The notes under the pieces were generated by a model. That model saw only the letters and a list, made by a program, of their open reading frames with translations, did no database searches and was not told the DNA's origin. A stretch of DNA of 64,000 nt. Origin: JBHIYN01 sp041984235 (GTDB lineage: Bacteria > Pseudomonadota > Gammaproteobacteria > Ga0077536). Each line of letters begins with the position of its first letter. The first letter of the stretch is position 1. This document shows, in pieces, positions 1-8,194 of this stretch. The position numbers and the translations under genes are program-made. The stretch spans positions 62,001 through 126,000 of the forward strand of contig JBHIYN010000008.1 in NCBI GenBank assembly GCA_041984235.1, written 5' to 3'.

Positions 1-258
1 CACGGCGACGTCGGTCGCGCCGGTATCGAGCATGAACTCGGCCGCCGCGCCGTTGATGCGGCCGTCGACCACGTAATGCCCGTAGCGATTGCGCTTCAGT
101 GCCACGCTGGGCGCGCCGTGCGGGGCGGTGCGGGTGGCAATGTCGCGATTCGGATTGCGGCGCTGCTCGATCTGCTCATAGAACAGCCACGCGAGCAGTG
201 CAATCAGCACTGCAATGGCAATGCCGTACATGGTGGAGCCGAGACGGGCGGTGGACAT
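1..258 (-). CDS. Retropepsin-like aspartic protease, membrane-anchored (partial)
   Basis: Only the first 86 codons are present; the gene runs off the left edge of the window. The start is the ATG at 258. A single hydrophobic segment (about residues 11-27) would anchor the protein in the inner membrane with its C-terminal domain outside. The visible domain start includes the motif FMLDTGATDVAV, where D78-T79-G80 is the catalytic triad of clan AA proteases. Single-lobe bacterial proteases of this type act as homodimers, like retroviral pepsins. It is divergent from egtD, with about 120 nt between the starts. The ribosome-binding site is weak and M10 (231) is an alternative start. The family call rests on the DTGA motif and topology; the substrate is unknown. 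Confidence 0.8.
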   Translation of the reverse strand, partial: MSTARLGSTMYGIAIAVLIALLAWLFYEQIEQRRNPNRDIATRTAPHGAPSVALKRNRYGHYVVDGRINGAAAEFMLDTGATDVAV

Positions 259-377
259 GCGGGGGCCGGAAATGCGCAGCGTGTCGTGTAACTTGCGGTC
301 GCCGGTGCTAACCTTGCGCTACCGGTCGGGAATGTGGCTCGCCGGTGGCGGTCGACCAGCGCGGCCGAGTATCGCAC

Positions 378-1376
378 ATGGACCCCACGGTGAATACATT
401 GAGCACGACCACCATCGCCTGCGAGGCGGTTCGACCGACGCGCGCGGTCACCACGCTGTCGGACGACGTCACTGCGGGCCTGTTCGCCGCGCCGCGCACC
501 CTGCCGCCGAAGTATTTCTACGACGAACGCGGATCGCTTCTTTTCGATCGTATCTGCGACGCGCCTGAGTACTACCCGACGCGCACCGAGTCGGCGCTGC
601 TCGAGCGCATCGCCGGCGACGTCATCGCGGCCGAACGGCCGCAGTGCATCGTCGAACTCGGCAGCGGCACCTCGCGCAAGACCCGCCACCTGTTCGACGC
701 TTGCAGCGCGGCGCAGTGCTATCCGCTGTATGCACCGTTCGACGTCTGCGACGAAGTACTGATCTCCAGCGGCGAAGCGCTGCAGGACGAGTACCCCTGG
801 CTGGAGGTGCAGCCCATGGTCGGTGATTACACGGCCGGGCTCGGCAACCTGCCGCGACGCGCCGAGCGCAACCTGGTGGTGTTTCTCGGCGGCACCATCG
901 GCAACTTCGCACCCGACGAGGCGCACGACTTTCTCTCCGAGCTGCGTGCGACCATGACGCCTGGTGATGCGCTGCTGCTCGGCGCCGATCGCGTCAAGCG
1001 CCCCGACCTGCTGCACGCGGCCTACAACGACGGCGCCGGCATTACGGCGCGCTTCAATCTCAACCTGCTGGAAGTGATGAACCGCGAGCTCGGCGCGGAT
1101 TTCGATCCCGCCGGCTTCGAGCACTACGCGCACTTCAACCCGCTGGAGTCGCGCATCGAGATGCATCTCATCTCGATGCGCGATCAGCACGTCACGTTCG
1201 GCCGCCTCGCGCGCGGCATCGATTTCGACGAGGGCGACCACATCCTCACCGAGATCAGCCGCAAGTTCACGCGCAGCGAGCTGGAGGCGATGCTGGAGCG
1301 CGCCGGCTTCGGCGTCGTGCGCCATTTCGAAGCCGACGAGACCAAGTTCTCGCTGGTGCTTGCACACCCGGTATGA
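378..1376 (+). CDS. egtD: L-histidine N-alpha-methyltransferase EgtD
   Basis: SAM-dependent enzyme that trimethylates histidine to hercynine, the first step of ergothioneine synthesis. The protein has 332 residues against about 320 for the family. Visible motifs in order are KYFYDERGS and PEYYPTRTE (substrate tyrosine), ELGSGTSRKTR (SAM loop), FLGGTIGNF (the histidine-binding asparagine) and LTEISRKF, whose E-x-S pair contacts the histidine amino group in characterised EgtD. These residues argue for true EgtD rather than a generic methyltransferase. The start is the ATG at 378; an in-frame GTG at 345 would add 11 residues without family similarity. Its usual partner EgtB is not in this window. 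The 3' end overlaps or abuts ampD, suggesting co-transcription. Confidence 0.9.
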   Translation: MDPTVNTLSTTTIACEAVRPTRAVTTLSDDVTAGLFAAPRTLPPKYFYDERGSLLFDRICDAPEYYPTRTESALLERIAGDVIAAERPQCIVELGSGTSRKTRHLFDACSAAQCYPLYAPFDVCDEVLISSGEALQDEYPWLEVQPMVGDYTAGLGNLPRRAERNLVVFLGGTIGNFAPDEAHDFLSELRATMTPGDALLLGADRVKRPDLLHAAYNDGAGITARFNLNLLEVMNRELGADFDPAGFEHYAHFNPLESRIEMHLISMRDQHVTFGRLARGIDFDEGDHILTEISRKFTRSELEAMLERAGFGVVRHFEADETKFSLVLAHPV

Positions 1377-1380
1377 GGCC

Positions 1381-1947
1381 GTGGGCCGCGAGGCGTTGAG
1401 CGGCGCCGCCGACCGCGGCTGGCTGCCCGGCATGCGGCGGATCGAGTCGCCCAACCACGATGCCCGTCCGCCCGGTGCGGCCGTCGAGCTGGTCGTGATC
1501 CATGCCATCAGCCTGCCGCCCGGCGAATTCGGCGGCGGCTACATCGAGCAGCTGTTCACCAACTGCCTCGATGCCGGCGCGCACCCTTACTTCGCGGGCA
1601 TCGCCACGCTGCGCGTGTCGGCGCACTTCCTCATCGACCGCGGCGGGCGGCCGACGCAGTTCGTGGCCCTCGACCAGCGCGCCTGGCATGCCGGTGAGTC
1701 ATGCTGGCAGGGACGTCACGCGTGCAACGATTTCTCCATCGGCATCGAGCTCGAAGGCTGCGACGAGCTGCCGTTCACGGACGCCCAGTACGCCGCGCTG
1801 GACGACCTGCTCGACGCCCTCATGGCGCGCTACCCGCGGCTCGGGCGTGACTGCCTCGCCGGGCACAGCGACATCGCACCCGGACGCAAGACCGACCCGG
1901 GCCCGTGTTTCGACTGGGCGCGCGCGGGGCGCGCGCTGCCGGCGTGA
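1381..1947 (+). CDS. ampD: 1,6-anhydro-N-acetylmuramyl-L-alanine amidase AmpD
   Basis: Cytoplasmic zinc amidase of peptidoglycan recycling. It cleaves the peptide from anhydro-muropeptides and so lowers the signal that induces AmpC-type beta-lactamases. The amidase_2 domain fills the protein. The first zinc histidine lies in LVVIHAISLPPGEFGGG, and the other two ligands are the His and Asp of AGHSDIAPGRKTDPGP. WHAGESCWQG and NDFSIGIELEG are further family signatures. The start is uncertain: GTG 1381 gives a length close to known AmpD (188 residues), while TTG 1360 (overlapping egtD) and TTG 1396 are alternatives. The stop overlaps the GTG of ampE, so the two are coupled as in other gammaproteobacteria. 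Confidence 0.92.
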   Translation: MGREALSGAADRGWLPGMRRIESPNHDARPPGAAVELVVIHAISLPPGEFGGGYIEQLFTNCLDAGAHPYFAGIATLRVSAHFLIDRGGRPTQFVALDQRAWHAGESCWQGRHACNDFSIGIELEGCDELPFTDAQYAALDDLLDALMARYPRLGRDCLAGHSDIAPGRKTDPGPCFDWARAGRALPA

Positions 1948-2807
1948 CCTACCTCGCGATCCTCGTCGCGATCGCGGCCGAGTTCACCGTCGGCGGGGTC
2001 CATGCCCTGCGCTCGGCGGCCTGGAGCCTGGGCTGGGGACGCTGGGTCAGCGGTCTGTTCGGCCGCCGTAGCTGGTGGCACGACTGGCTCGCGCTGGCGG
2101 TACTGCTGGGTGTGCCGGTGGCCGCGGTGGCCATGGCCATGGCGGCGCTGTACGCGCTGTCGCCCTTTCTCGGTTTCGTCGCCGGGCTCGCCGTGCTGCT
2201 GCTCATGATCGGGCCGGAGGATCTCGGCCGCGAGGTCGAGATCTACCGCGGGCAACTCGACGCCTCGGCGCCGGCAGGCGAGTTCGTGCGCGCCGCGCGC
2301 GGCACCGATCTCGGGCCGCCGACCGGCGACGGTGAGTACGACGCCGCGCGGGTCGAGCTGGCGGCGCTGGCACTGGCCGCCGAGCGCGCCTGGTTCCAGC
2401 CGCTGTTCTGGTTCTTCGTACTCGGCCCGGCCGGCGCCGTGCTCTACCGGCTGTGCGCGAACCTGCGCCGCCTGGAGACGCTGGACAGCGGCATCGCGCG
2501 GGCGCTGGCCAGCACGCGCGAGGCGCTGGAATGGCTGCCGGCACGCCTCTCCGCGCTGGCGCTGGGGATCGCCGGCACCCTGGTGCCGGCGTTCGAGACC
2601 GCCCGCGAGGCCGGTCTCGGCCAGTGGGGCACGAGTGCGGAGCTGGTCGCGCGCACTGCGCTGGCCGCGGCCGACAACGGCCGCATCCGCGAGGTCATCA
2701 GCGGCGACGCGCGCGTCTACCGCATCAACGCCATGTACGCCCTGCTGCAGCGCGCGCTGATCGTGTGGCTGGCGGTACTCGCGATCGGCGCGATCGTCTT
2801 CGACTAG
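1944..2807 (+). CDS. ampE: Inner-membrane regulatory protein AmpE
   Basis: A 287-residue multi-spanning membrane protein related to CobD/CbiB, encoded directly after ampD in many gammaproteobacteria and proposed to be a signalling partner in the beta-lactamase/peptidoglycan recycling circuit. The GTG start overlaps the ampD stop (GTGA). Hydrophobic segments are visible near residues 3-17, 45-65, 70-90, 150-170 and at the C-terminus. The signature GPEDLGREVEIYRGQL, the paired acidic residues after the second helix, and YRLCANLRR are typical AmpE features. Identification rests on sequence pattern plus the ampD neighbour. Its biochemical activity is not settled in the literature. Confidence 0.85.
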   Translation: MTYLAILVAIAAEFTVGGVHALRSAAWSLGWGRWVSGLFGRRSWWHDWLALAVLLGVPVAAVAMAMAALYALSPFLGFVAGLAVLLLMIGPEDLGREVEIYRGQLDASAPAGEFVRAARGTDLGPPTGDGEYDAARVELAALALAAERAWFQPLFWFFVLGPAGAVLYRLCANLRRLETLDSGIARALASTREALEWLPARLSALALGIAGTLVPAFETAREAGLGQWGTSAELVARTALAAADNGRIREVISGDARVYRINAMYALLQRALIVWLAVLAIGAIVFD

Positions 2808-2834
2808 CGACCACCGTCCGGGCGGCGGTCGCCC

Positions 2835-3575
2835 TCAGCGGCGGCCGTCGATGAAGTCGGCCACCCGCATCGCCCGCTGGCCCTGCTCGTCACACACCAG
2901 CACGCCATCCTGCTCGTACCAGTCGCCGAGCACGATGCGGCGGCAGGCGCGGCCGTCGACGTCGAAGGCGTGCACGTCGGGGCGGTGGGTATGGCCATGG
3001 ATGAGCAGGCTGACGTCGTGCGCGGCCATTACGCTGCGCACCGTTGCCGGATCGACGTCCATGATGTGCTCCGCCTTGCGTGCGGCCGAGGCACGCGTGC
3101 CGGTCTGCGTGCCGCGCGCGATGCGCTTGCGCCAGGCGAGCGGCGCGGCGAGGAAGGCGTGGCGCACGACGGGGTTGCGTACCACGCGGCGAAAGCGCTG
3201 GTACTTGACGTCGCGCGTGCACAGCAGATCGCCGTGGGTGACCAGCGCGCGTGCGCCGGGCAGCTCGACCACCGCCCAGTCGGGCAGCAGCCGGGCACCG
3301 GTATCGTCTTCGAAGCGTGCGCCGAACAGGAAGTCGCGGTTGCCGTGGGCGACGTGCAGTGCCACGCCCGCGTCGCTCACGCTGCGCAGCAGCGCGCGGA
3401 TGCGCGGGTGCGGCGGGGTGTCGTCGTCGTCACCGATCCAGACCTCGAACAGGTCACCGAGGATGTACAGCGCGCTGGCGCGCTCCCGTGCCGCGGCGAC
3501 GAAGCGTGCGAAGAGCTCGAGCTGCGCGGGCCGTTCGGCGGCGAGATGCAGGTCGGAGACGAACAGCGTCGTCAC
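2835..3575 (-). CDS. lpxH: UDP-2,3-diacylglucosamine diphosphatase LpxH
   Basis: Calcineurin-like metallophosphoesterase of lipid A synthesis that hydrolyses UDP-2,3-diacylglucosamine to lipid X and UMP. It has 246 residues; E. coli LpxH has 240. Metal-binding motifs are in order: FVSDLHL at the N-terminus, LGDLFEVWIGDDD, HGNRDFL, a lone His in LVTHGDLLCT, and the C-terminal LLIHGHTHRP. The GTG at 3575 is preferred because it lies just before the DLHL strand; it is 16 nt downstream of the ppiB stop on the same strand. The ppiB-lpxH order is common in gammaproteobacteria. Confidence 0.94.
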   Translation of the reverse strand: MTTLFVSDLHLAAERPAQLELFARFVAAARERASALYILGDLFEVWIGDDDDTPPHPRIRALLRSVSDAGVALHVAHGNRDFLFGARFEDDTGARLLPDWAVVELPGARALVTHGDLLCTRDVKYQRFRRVVRNPVVRHAFLAAPLAWRKRIARGTQTGTRASAARKAEHIMDVDPATVRSVMAAHDVSLLIHGHTHRPDVHAFDVDGRACRRIVLGDWYEQDGVLVCDEQGQRAMRVADFIDGRR

Positions 3576-3591
3576 GACGGCGCCGCTGCGC

Positions 3592-4095
3592 TCAGCCGTC
3601 GACGACGCTCGCGCTCTTGATCTCGACCGGCTCGGCGGGCACGTCCTGGTGCGGGCCGTGGGACTTGGTCGCGACGCCCTTGATGGCGTCGACCGTGTCC
3701 ATGCCGTCGATGACCTTGCCGAACACGCAGTAGCCCCAGCCGTCGCGGGTCTCGCTGGTGTGGTCGAGGAAATCGTTGTCCTTGACGTTGATGAAGAACT
3801 GCGCCGAGGCCGAGTGCGGGTCCGAGGTACGCGCCATGGCAATCGTGCCGGACTCGTTGCTGAGACCGTTGTTGGCCTCGTTTTTGATCGGCGCGTTGGT
3901 CGACTTCTGCTGCATGTCGCGGTCCATGCCGCCGCCCTGGATCATGAAGCCGTTGATGACGCGGTGGAAGATGGTGCCGTCGTAGAAACCGGCCTCGACG
4001 TAGTCGACGAAATTCTGCGTTGTCTCCGGCGCGGCCTCGCGGTTGAGTTCGAGGGTGATGTCGCCCATGGAGGTTTCGAGTTTCACGCAGGTCAT
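3592..4095 (-). CDS. ppiB: Peptidyl-prolyl cis-trans isomerase B (cyclophilin)
   Basis: Cytoplasmic cyclophilin that accelerates proline isomerisation during protein folding. The 167-residue protein covers the whole domain with no signal peptide. Active-site signatures are FHRVINGFMIQGGG (catalytic arginine), AMARTSDPHSASAQFFIN and WGYCVFGKVIDGMDTVD. The ATG at 4095 begins MTCVKLETSMGDI, which matches cytoplasmic PpiB starts. Continuing the frame upstream would read through the tRNA-Pro region, so a longer start is excluded. It is followed by lpxH on the same strand. Confidence 0.95.
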   Translation of the reverse strand: MTCVKLETSMGDITLELNREAAPETTQNFVDYVEAGFYDGTIFHRVINGFMIQGGGMDRDMQQKSTNAPIKNEANNGLSNESGTIAMARTSDPHSASAQFFINVKDNDFLDHTSETRDGWGYCVFGKVIDGMDTVDAIKGVATKSHGPHQDVPAEPVEIKSASVVDG

Positions 4096-4236
4096 GGTGT
4101 GCTCCGGTGGATGAATGAGGAGTGCGCGGCCGGCGGGCGCCGCGGCGGGCGCCCATGGTGCCGAGGCGTGCCGCCGCGCGCAAGCCGCGCACCGGCCGGC
4201 CGCGGCCAAGTACCCGGAATCGCGCCGGTTTCGGAA

Positions 4237-4265
4237 TTGACGCTCGCCGGGACCGTGCGTATCAT
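4237..4265 (+). promoter_or_regulatory. Sigma-70 promoter of the tRNA cluster
   Basis: TTGACG at 4237-4242 and TATCAT at 4260-4265 are separated by 17 nt. The expected transcription start is about 28 nt before tRNA-Pro. Both hexamers are one mismatch from consensus with ideal spacing, in an otherwise very GC-rich region, so this is a convincing promoter for the Pro-Arg-His-Lys transcript. Confidence 0.75.
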
Positions 4266-4299
4266 CGCCGCTCCCGTCGTCTGGGCATGGCGTCGAGCG

Positions 4300-4376
<77 letters not shown>

Positions 4377-4457
4377 AGCCCGCCGCCCGCGGGCCACGGG
4401 GACGAGAATTCGGCCGGATACCCTGCCGGTAAGCAGGTCGCTATACTCAGGCGGAAG

Positions 4458-4534
4458 GCGCCTGTAGCTCATGTGGATAGAGCATCGGCCTTCTAAGCCG
4501 AGGGTAGCAGGTTCGAATCCTGCCAGGCGCGCCA
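4458..4534 (+). tRNA. tRNA-Arg (anticodon TCT)
   Basis: Acceptor GCGCCTG pairs with CAGGCGC; the anticodon stem TCGGC/GCCGA encloses loop CTTCTAA, giving TCT. The T-loop GTTCGAATC and encoded CCA are present. Confidence 0.97.
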
Positions 4535-4544
4535 GTTCGATGAC

Positions 4545-4604
4545 GAAGCTTCAGGCGAGAGGGCAGCAGCGCTGCACCGCTCCCGCCCTCTCGCCTGAAG
4601 CTTC
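4545..4604. repeat. Perfect 20-bp inverted repeat between two tRNA genes
   Basis: The arms at 4545-4564 and 4585-4604 are exact reverse complements (core GGCGAGAGGGC/GCCCTCTCGCC), separated by a 20-nt spacer that contains the smaller palindrome GCAGCGCTGC. It lies between tRNA-Arg and tRNA-His with no T-tract, so it is not a classical terminator. It could be an RNA-processing hairpin in the polycistronic tRNA or a REP-like insertion. The palindrome is seen directly; its role is inference. Confidence 0.85.
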
Positions 4605-4607
4605 CAT

Positions 4608-4684
4608 GGTGGGCGTAGCTCAGTTGGTAGAGCACAGGATTGTGGCTCCTGATGTCGTGGGTTCGATCCCCATCGTCCACCCCA
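4608..4684 (+). tRNA. tRNA-His (anticodon GTG)
   Basis: Acceptor GTGGGCG pairs with CGTCCAC (one G-T), with an encoded G-1 opposite C73. The anticodon stem CAGGA/TCCTG encloses TTGTGGC, giving GTG. The CCA end is encoded. Confidence 0.97.
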
Positions 4685-4761
4685 TACATAGAGGTCAGCG
4701 CGCCGCCCGGCGCGACTGGCGAAACCACCCGGATGCACCGTCTCCGGGGCAAGCCTGAAAC

Positions 4762-4837
<76 letters not shown>

Positions 4838-4918
4838 TCTTCTGTCGCGCATCCGACGCTCAGGTTCGCGACGCGCGGCGAGCGCGAGCCCGGCCGCCAT
4901 TGCCGCGCTATCCCGGGG

Positions 4919-5923
4919 TCAAGCGGCCTTGACGCCGCTTACCCGCGTCAGGATCCCGGGCACGAACGGGGCTGCCGTCACCGCTTCGAAGCCGGCCGTG
5001 CCGAGGTAGCGCTCGCACTGGCTGACCGTGTGCGCCTTGCCGCGGCTGCCGCAGATGGCCTCGTACATGCCCCACATCGCCGGGTCCAGCGGCCCGGCGC
5101 CGTCGGCGTCGAGCATCTCGCCGACGAGGTGGAATTCGCCGCCGGGGAGCAGGGCTGCATACGTCTTTGCGACCACCGCCTGGATCGTGTCCTCGGCGTA
5201 GATCGGCAGGTTGGAGGCCATCACCGCGACGTCACAGTCATCGGGAAACGGCGTCGCGGTGAAATCCCCGGCCAGCGTATCGACCCGGTCGCTGACCCCG
5301 TTGGCCTCGAGGTACTCGCGCGTCACCTCGATCACGGGCGGCAGGTCGAGCACCACCGCGCGCAGCCCGTCGAACTGCTTCACCGCGTTGATGCTGTAGG
5401 CGCCCGATCCGCCGCCGAGATCGAGCAGCCGGCGACGCCCTGTCAGGTCGACCGTGCGGCAGAAGCGCTTCCCCGCGCCCATGCCCACGCTGTAGGTCGC
5501 GGCGTGGTAGGCACGCGCCGATTCGACCGTCAGATCGGCATACATGCCGAGCAGGGTCGGCGGCGTGGGATCGGCGAGAATCGCGGTGAGATCGAACCAC
5601 CTGGGCACGTCGCCGCGGGTGAACGTCATCCAGTCACCGGCATAGCCCGGCTCGCCGCGCACCAGGTAGCGCTGCACGTCCGGCGCGTTGACCAGCGTCC
5701 CGTCACGCCGCTCCAGCAGGTCCATCGCCAGCAGCACCGTGACCAGGCGCTCCGCGTTGAGTGCCGAGACGCCGGTGGCGCGCGCCACGGCGTCGATGCT
5801 GCCTGCGCCGGCGGCGATTGCGCTGAAGACGTCGAGGTCCAGCGCCGCGTAGAGCACTGCGGTCTCAGTGTAGGCACGCGAGATGCGCTGCAGGCGCGTG
5901 GTGTCGATTCGCTGCTCGGTCAC
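4919..5923 (-). CDS. SAM-dependent O-methyltransferase (acetylserotonin/CrtF type)
   Basis: A 334-residue class I methyltransferase with the two-part layout of small-molecule O-methyltransferases. An N-terminal winged-helix dimerisation region (about 1-130, with GVSALNAERLVTVLLAMDLLE) is followed by a Rossmann domain. The SAM site is LLDLGGGSGAYSINAV (about residue 170), then VVLDLPPVIEVTREYL and LAGDFTATPFP. The catalytic base region PIYAEDTIQAVV has no clear histidine. The GTG at 5923 follows GAGGA at 8 nt, which decides the start over an upstream ATG at 5950. The substrate cannot be named; relatives act on phenols, carotenoid or polyketide hydroxyls. Confidence 0.75.
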   Translation of the reverse strand: MTEQRIDTTRLQRISRAYTETAVLYAALDLDVFSAIAAGAGSIDAVARATGVSALNAERLVTVLLAMDLLERRDGTLVNAPDVQRYLVRGEPGYAGDWMTFTRGDVPRWFDLTAILADPTPPTLLGMYADLTVESARAYHAATYSVGMGAGKRFCRTVDLTGRRRLLDLGGGSGAYSINAVKQFDGLRAVVLDLPPVIEVTREYLEANGVSDRVDTLAGDFTATPFPDDCDVAVMASNLPIYAEDTIQAVVAKTYAALLPGGEFHLVGEMLDADGAGPLDPAMWGMYEAICGSRGKAHTVSQCERYLGTAGFEAVTAAPFVPGILTRVSGVKAA

Positions 5924-6279
5924 GGGTTGTCCTCGCGGGGCGTGGTGCAAATCCGGAAACGCCGCGAGCGGGACGCTGACAGCGTTACGGGTGGCCGGGG
6001 AGTCCGCACGACGCCGAGATGCGGCGACGCCCCCTTTTGAACGCTCGCGATCGGACCGTTTGCCAACGTGCCCGGTCTTCGAGCGACGTTTCAGGTTCGA
6101 ATTGGAGTGCGGGGCGGGCCGGGGAGAGCAATCGGGGCGTCTGGGGCCACCCCTTATGCAGCGGCCGGGTTGCGTTCTCGTCTGCGCCGGCGTGCCAGGG
6201 AGATGCTACGCAGCGTGGCGGCACGGGCCCTGCCGGCCCGTCGGGGCGCATTCAAGTCAGATGGTCTCTTTGATGAAGC
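5924..6279. other. Intergenic, no gene seen
   Basis: These 356 nt lie between two minus-strand genes. Short open frames here show no family resemblance and no good ribosome-binding sites. I see no tRNA, clear terminator or strong promoter. Confidence 0.5.
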
Positions 6280-7347
6280 TCACGCGTGCACTTCCGCTTC
6301 GTTTTTCCTGATGAGAAGTATATAGCCCTGCCCGGGGAGCAGTAAATCGTCCGGCCCGCCGATCACCCAGCGCTGGAAACCTTCTCCGTCCACCTGGGGT
6401 TCCGGGGCCTTGATTTCAATCCCGTCCAGAAGCCCAGTGCGCGAAAAATAGAAGCCGTAATGGTCCGCGCTCCCGTTCGAGTTCGCGATTCTGGCCTTGA
6501 CGACCAGGCCCCTCGTATAGCGCTTTATCGTGCCAATGAGTTCCGGTGACTTGCGCACGTCCTGTGTGACTTCGTAGGTACGCTCTATCGACAAGGTTCT
6601 ATCGGTCGATCCGTCGCCCGCTTTAGCGAACTTGCCGAGTTCAAGCTCGAAAACCCAGGACTTCTTGGGCCCTTCAACTTCCCGCAACGGGGCATTGTCG
6701 AGATCGATACGTTTACCGTTAATGAACAGGGACAGCAACCGGCAATCGTCGTCCTCCTGGGCCGTGATCTCCTGTGTGAAAACGGGGGACGGGTGGTTGG
6801 GCGAAATGACCAGCGTGAACTTCGTCGTATGGATGATCCGGGCGACCTGGGAAGCCTCGTCAACGGTGATGTCGTACTTGGTCTCGTAGCTCGTGAAGTG
6901 ATACTGAAGCTCAGCGTCAAGGAACTGTTCCATGATGCGGTGGGCCGCGTCCTGGTGTGCGATTGGCAGCACGGACTTCAGGATTGCCTGGGTGATATGG
7001 AGCCATTTCTGCCTGAGGTCGTCGACGGCCAGCACGTTGGCCGGGTCATAGAAGACGTCGTAGATATGTTTCTGGAAGAGTCCGGTGAATTGCGCCGATT
7101 TCATGATCACCGCGAACACGCCGCCACCGAGTATGGCACCGCCTATACTTGCCAACGGTTTACCGGCCGGCGCGATCCAGCCCAGCCAGGGAATCGCGCT
7201 CGCGAGTGGCGCGGTGACGGCACCGACGGTGATGAAGATGAGCCCGGCGACCAACATCGTCAGGGCCAGGTTCCGTTTCGCGGGTGTCCAGAGGACGTCC
7301 CTGGCCCAGGCGAGAACACCTGAATCCGTTGTGCCTGGCGTAGTCAT
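6280..7347 (-). CDS. Uncharacterised protein, two N-terminal membrane helices plus large soluble domain
   Basis: 355 residues, family not recognised. Two hydrophobic segments sit near residues 25-45 and 62-82 (glycine-rich, GGAILGGGVFAVIM), followed by about 270 soluble residues rich in beta-strand-like patches such as YEVTQDVRK, RYTRGLVVKARI and WVIGGPDDLLLPGQGYILLI. The C-terminal half looks like a beta-sandwich or barrel. Codon use is slightly less GC-biased than its neighbours, which hints at an accessory gene. It starts 17 nt after the stop of the next gene upstream on the same strand (7365-8078), so the two probably form an operon. A two-helix-plus-beta-domain layout also occurs in some defence effectors, but no motif here proves that. 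Confidence 0.6.
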   Translation of the reverse strand: MTTPGTTDSGVLAWARDVLWTPAKRNLALTMLVAGLIFITVGAVTAPLASAIPWLGWIAPAGKPLASIGGAILGGGVFAVIMKSAQFTGLFQKHIYDVFYDPANVLAVDDLRQKWLHITQAILKSVLPIAHQDAAHRIMEQFLDAELQYHFTSYETKYDITVDEASQVARIIHTTKFTLVISPNHPSPVFTQEITAQEDDDCRLLSLFINGKRIDLDNAPLREVEGPKKSWVFELELGKFAKAGDGSTDRTLSIERTYEVTQDVRKSPELIGTIKRYTRGLVVKARIANSNGSADHYGFYFSRTGLLDGIEIKAPEPQVDGEGFQRWVIGGPDDLLLPGQGYILLIRKNEAEVHA

Positions 7348-7364
7348 ACCGCTGCGAGCCGTGC

Positions 7365-8078
7365 TCACGTCCCCGGTCCTGCGTCCGCACGAGCTTTCGG
7401 CACCCGGTGCATGAGGTACAGCTTGTCCTTGTCGTCGACCAGGAAGGGCAACCACTTGCCGGCGACGATCCAGGCGACGCCGAAGGCGCCGAGCGCCATC
7501 GCCTCGCCCCAGAAGGTGATCTGCAGGGTGTCGGCAATGTCGTCCGGCAGCGCCAGTTTGGACACCGCGATGGCGGCCATGCAGGCAATCATGGTGATGC
7601 CGCATAGCCCGTAAAGGCGGCGCCGGCGCTGCTCCTTGACCGTAGGCGTCGTACCCTCGTCGATCTTTCGAAACGGGCCGAGACAGAACCACGCCAGGAT
7701 CGAGAACAGTCCGGCGGCTGCGCCATAGTGCACGGCTGCGACCCAGGCCGGCCGGCAGCACGCGGGCGGCGGAGTCAGCGTGCAGTCGCCGCCGCAGGCC
7801 GTGGGCCAGGTCGCAACCAGTAGTGCGGCCAGCGCGGCGAGCTTGCTGAGCCGTGCCTGCCACAGGCTGTGGCCGTTGTAGGCCCACAGGAAGGCGGCGA
7901 CGACGAACAGCAGCCCGACGAACAGATCGCGGGCGTCCGAATGGTAGGCCGCACTGATTGACGGCAGTGACATGCGCGCCTTCAGGCACACGACGAACGG
8001 CAGGGCGAATGCGATCAGGCCGACCAGCAGCCTCAGTGCGCGGTAATCGAAGACCTTGTCGAAGGTGCGCGTGGCCAT
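7365..8078 (-). CDS. Conserved multi-spanning membrane protein of unknown function
   Basis: 237 residues with about six or seven hydrophobic helices, including LLVGLIAFALPFVVCL, DLFVGLLFVVAAFLWAY, LAALAALLVATWPTAC, FSILAWFCLGPF and MALGAFGVAWIVAG. The loop SISAAYHSDARDLFVG resembles a conserved segment of a bacterial family of unknown membrane proteins. A cysteine-rich periplasmic loop (CGGDCTLTPPPACC) is unusual. The ATG at 8078 is preceded by GGGGGA. It is the first gene of a probable pair with the two-helix protein at 6280-7347. No function is assigned. Confidence 0.65.
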   Translation of the reverse strand: MATRTFDKVFDYRALRLLVGLIAFALPFVVCLKARMSLPSISAAYHSDARDLFVGLLFVVAAFLWAYNGHSLWQARLSKLAALAALLVATWPTACGGDCTLTPPPACCRPAWVAAVHYGAAAGLFSILAWFCLGPFRKIDEGTTPTVKEQRRRRLYGLCGITMIACMAAIAVSKLALPDDIADTLQITFWGEAMALGAFGVAWIVAGKWLPFLVDDKDKLYLMHRVPKARADAGPGT

Positions 8079-8194
8079 GAGGTCCCCCTGCGGATGGCTG
8101 CACCGGGTGTTCGGTGGGGGACATTGTGCCAGCCGGGCCCGGGTGCGGGCCGGTGATAAAAATCACCCCGTCGGGGCGCTGGCCGGCTCCGACT

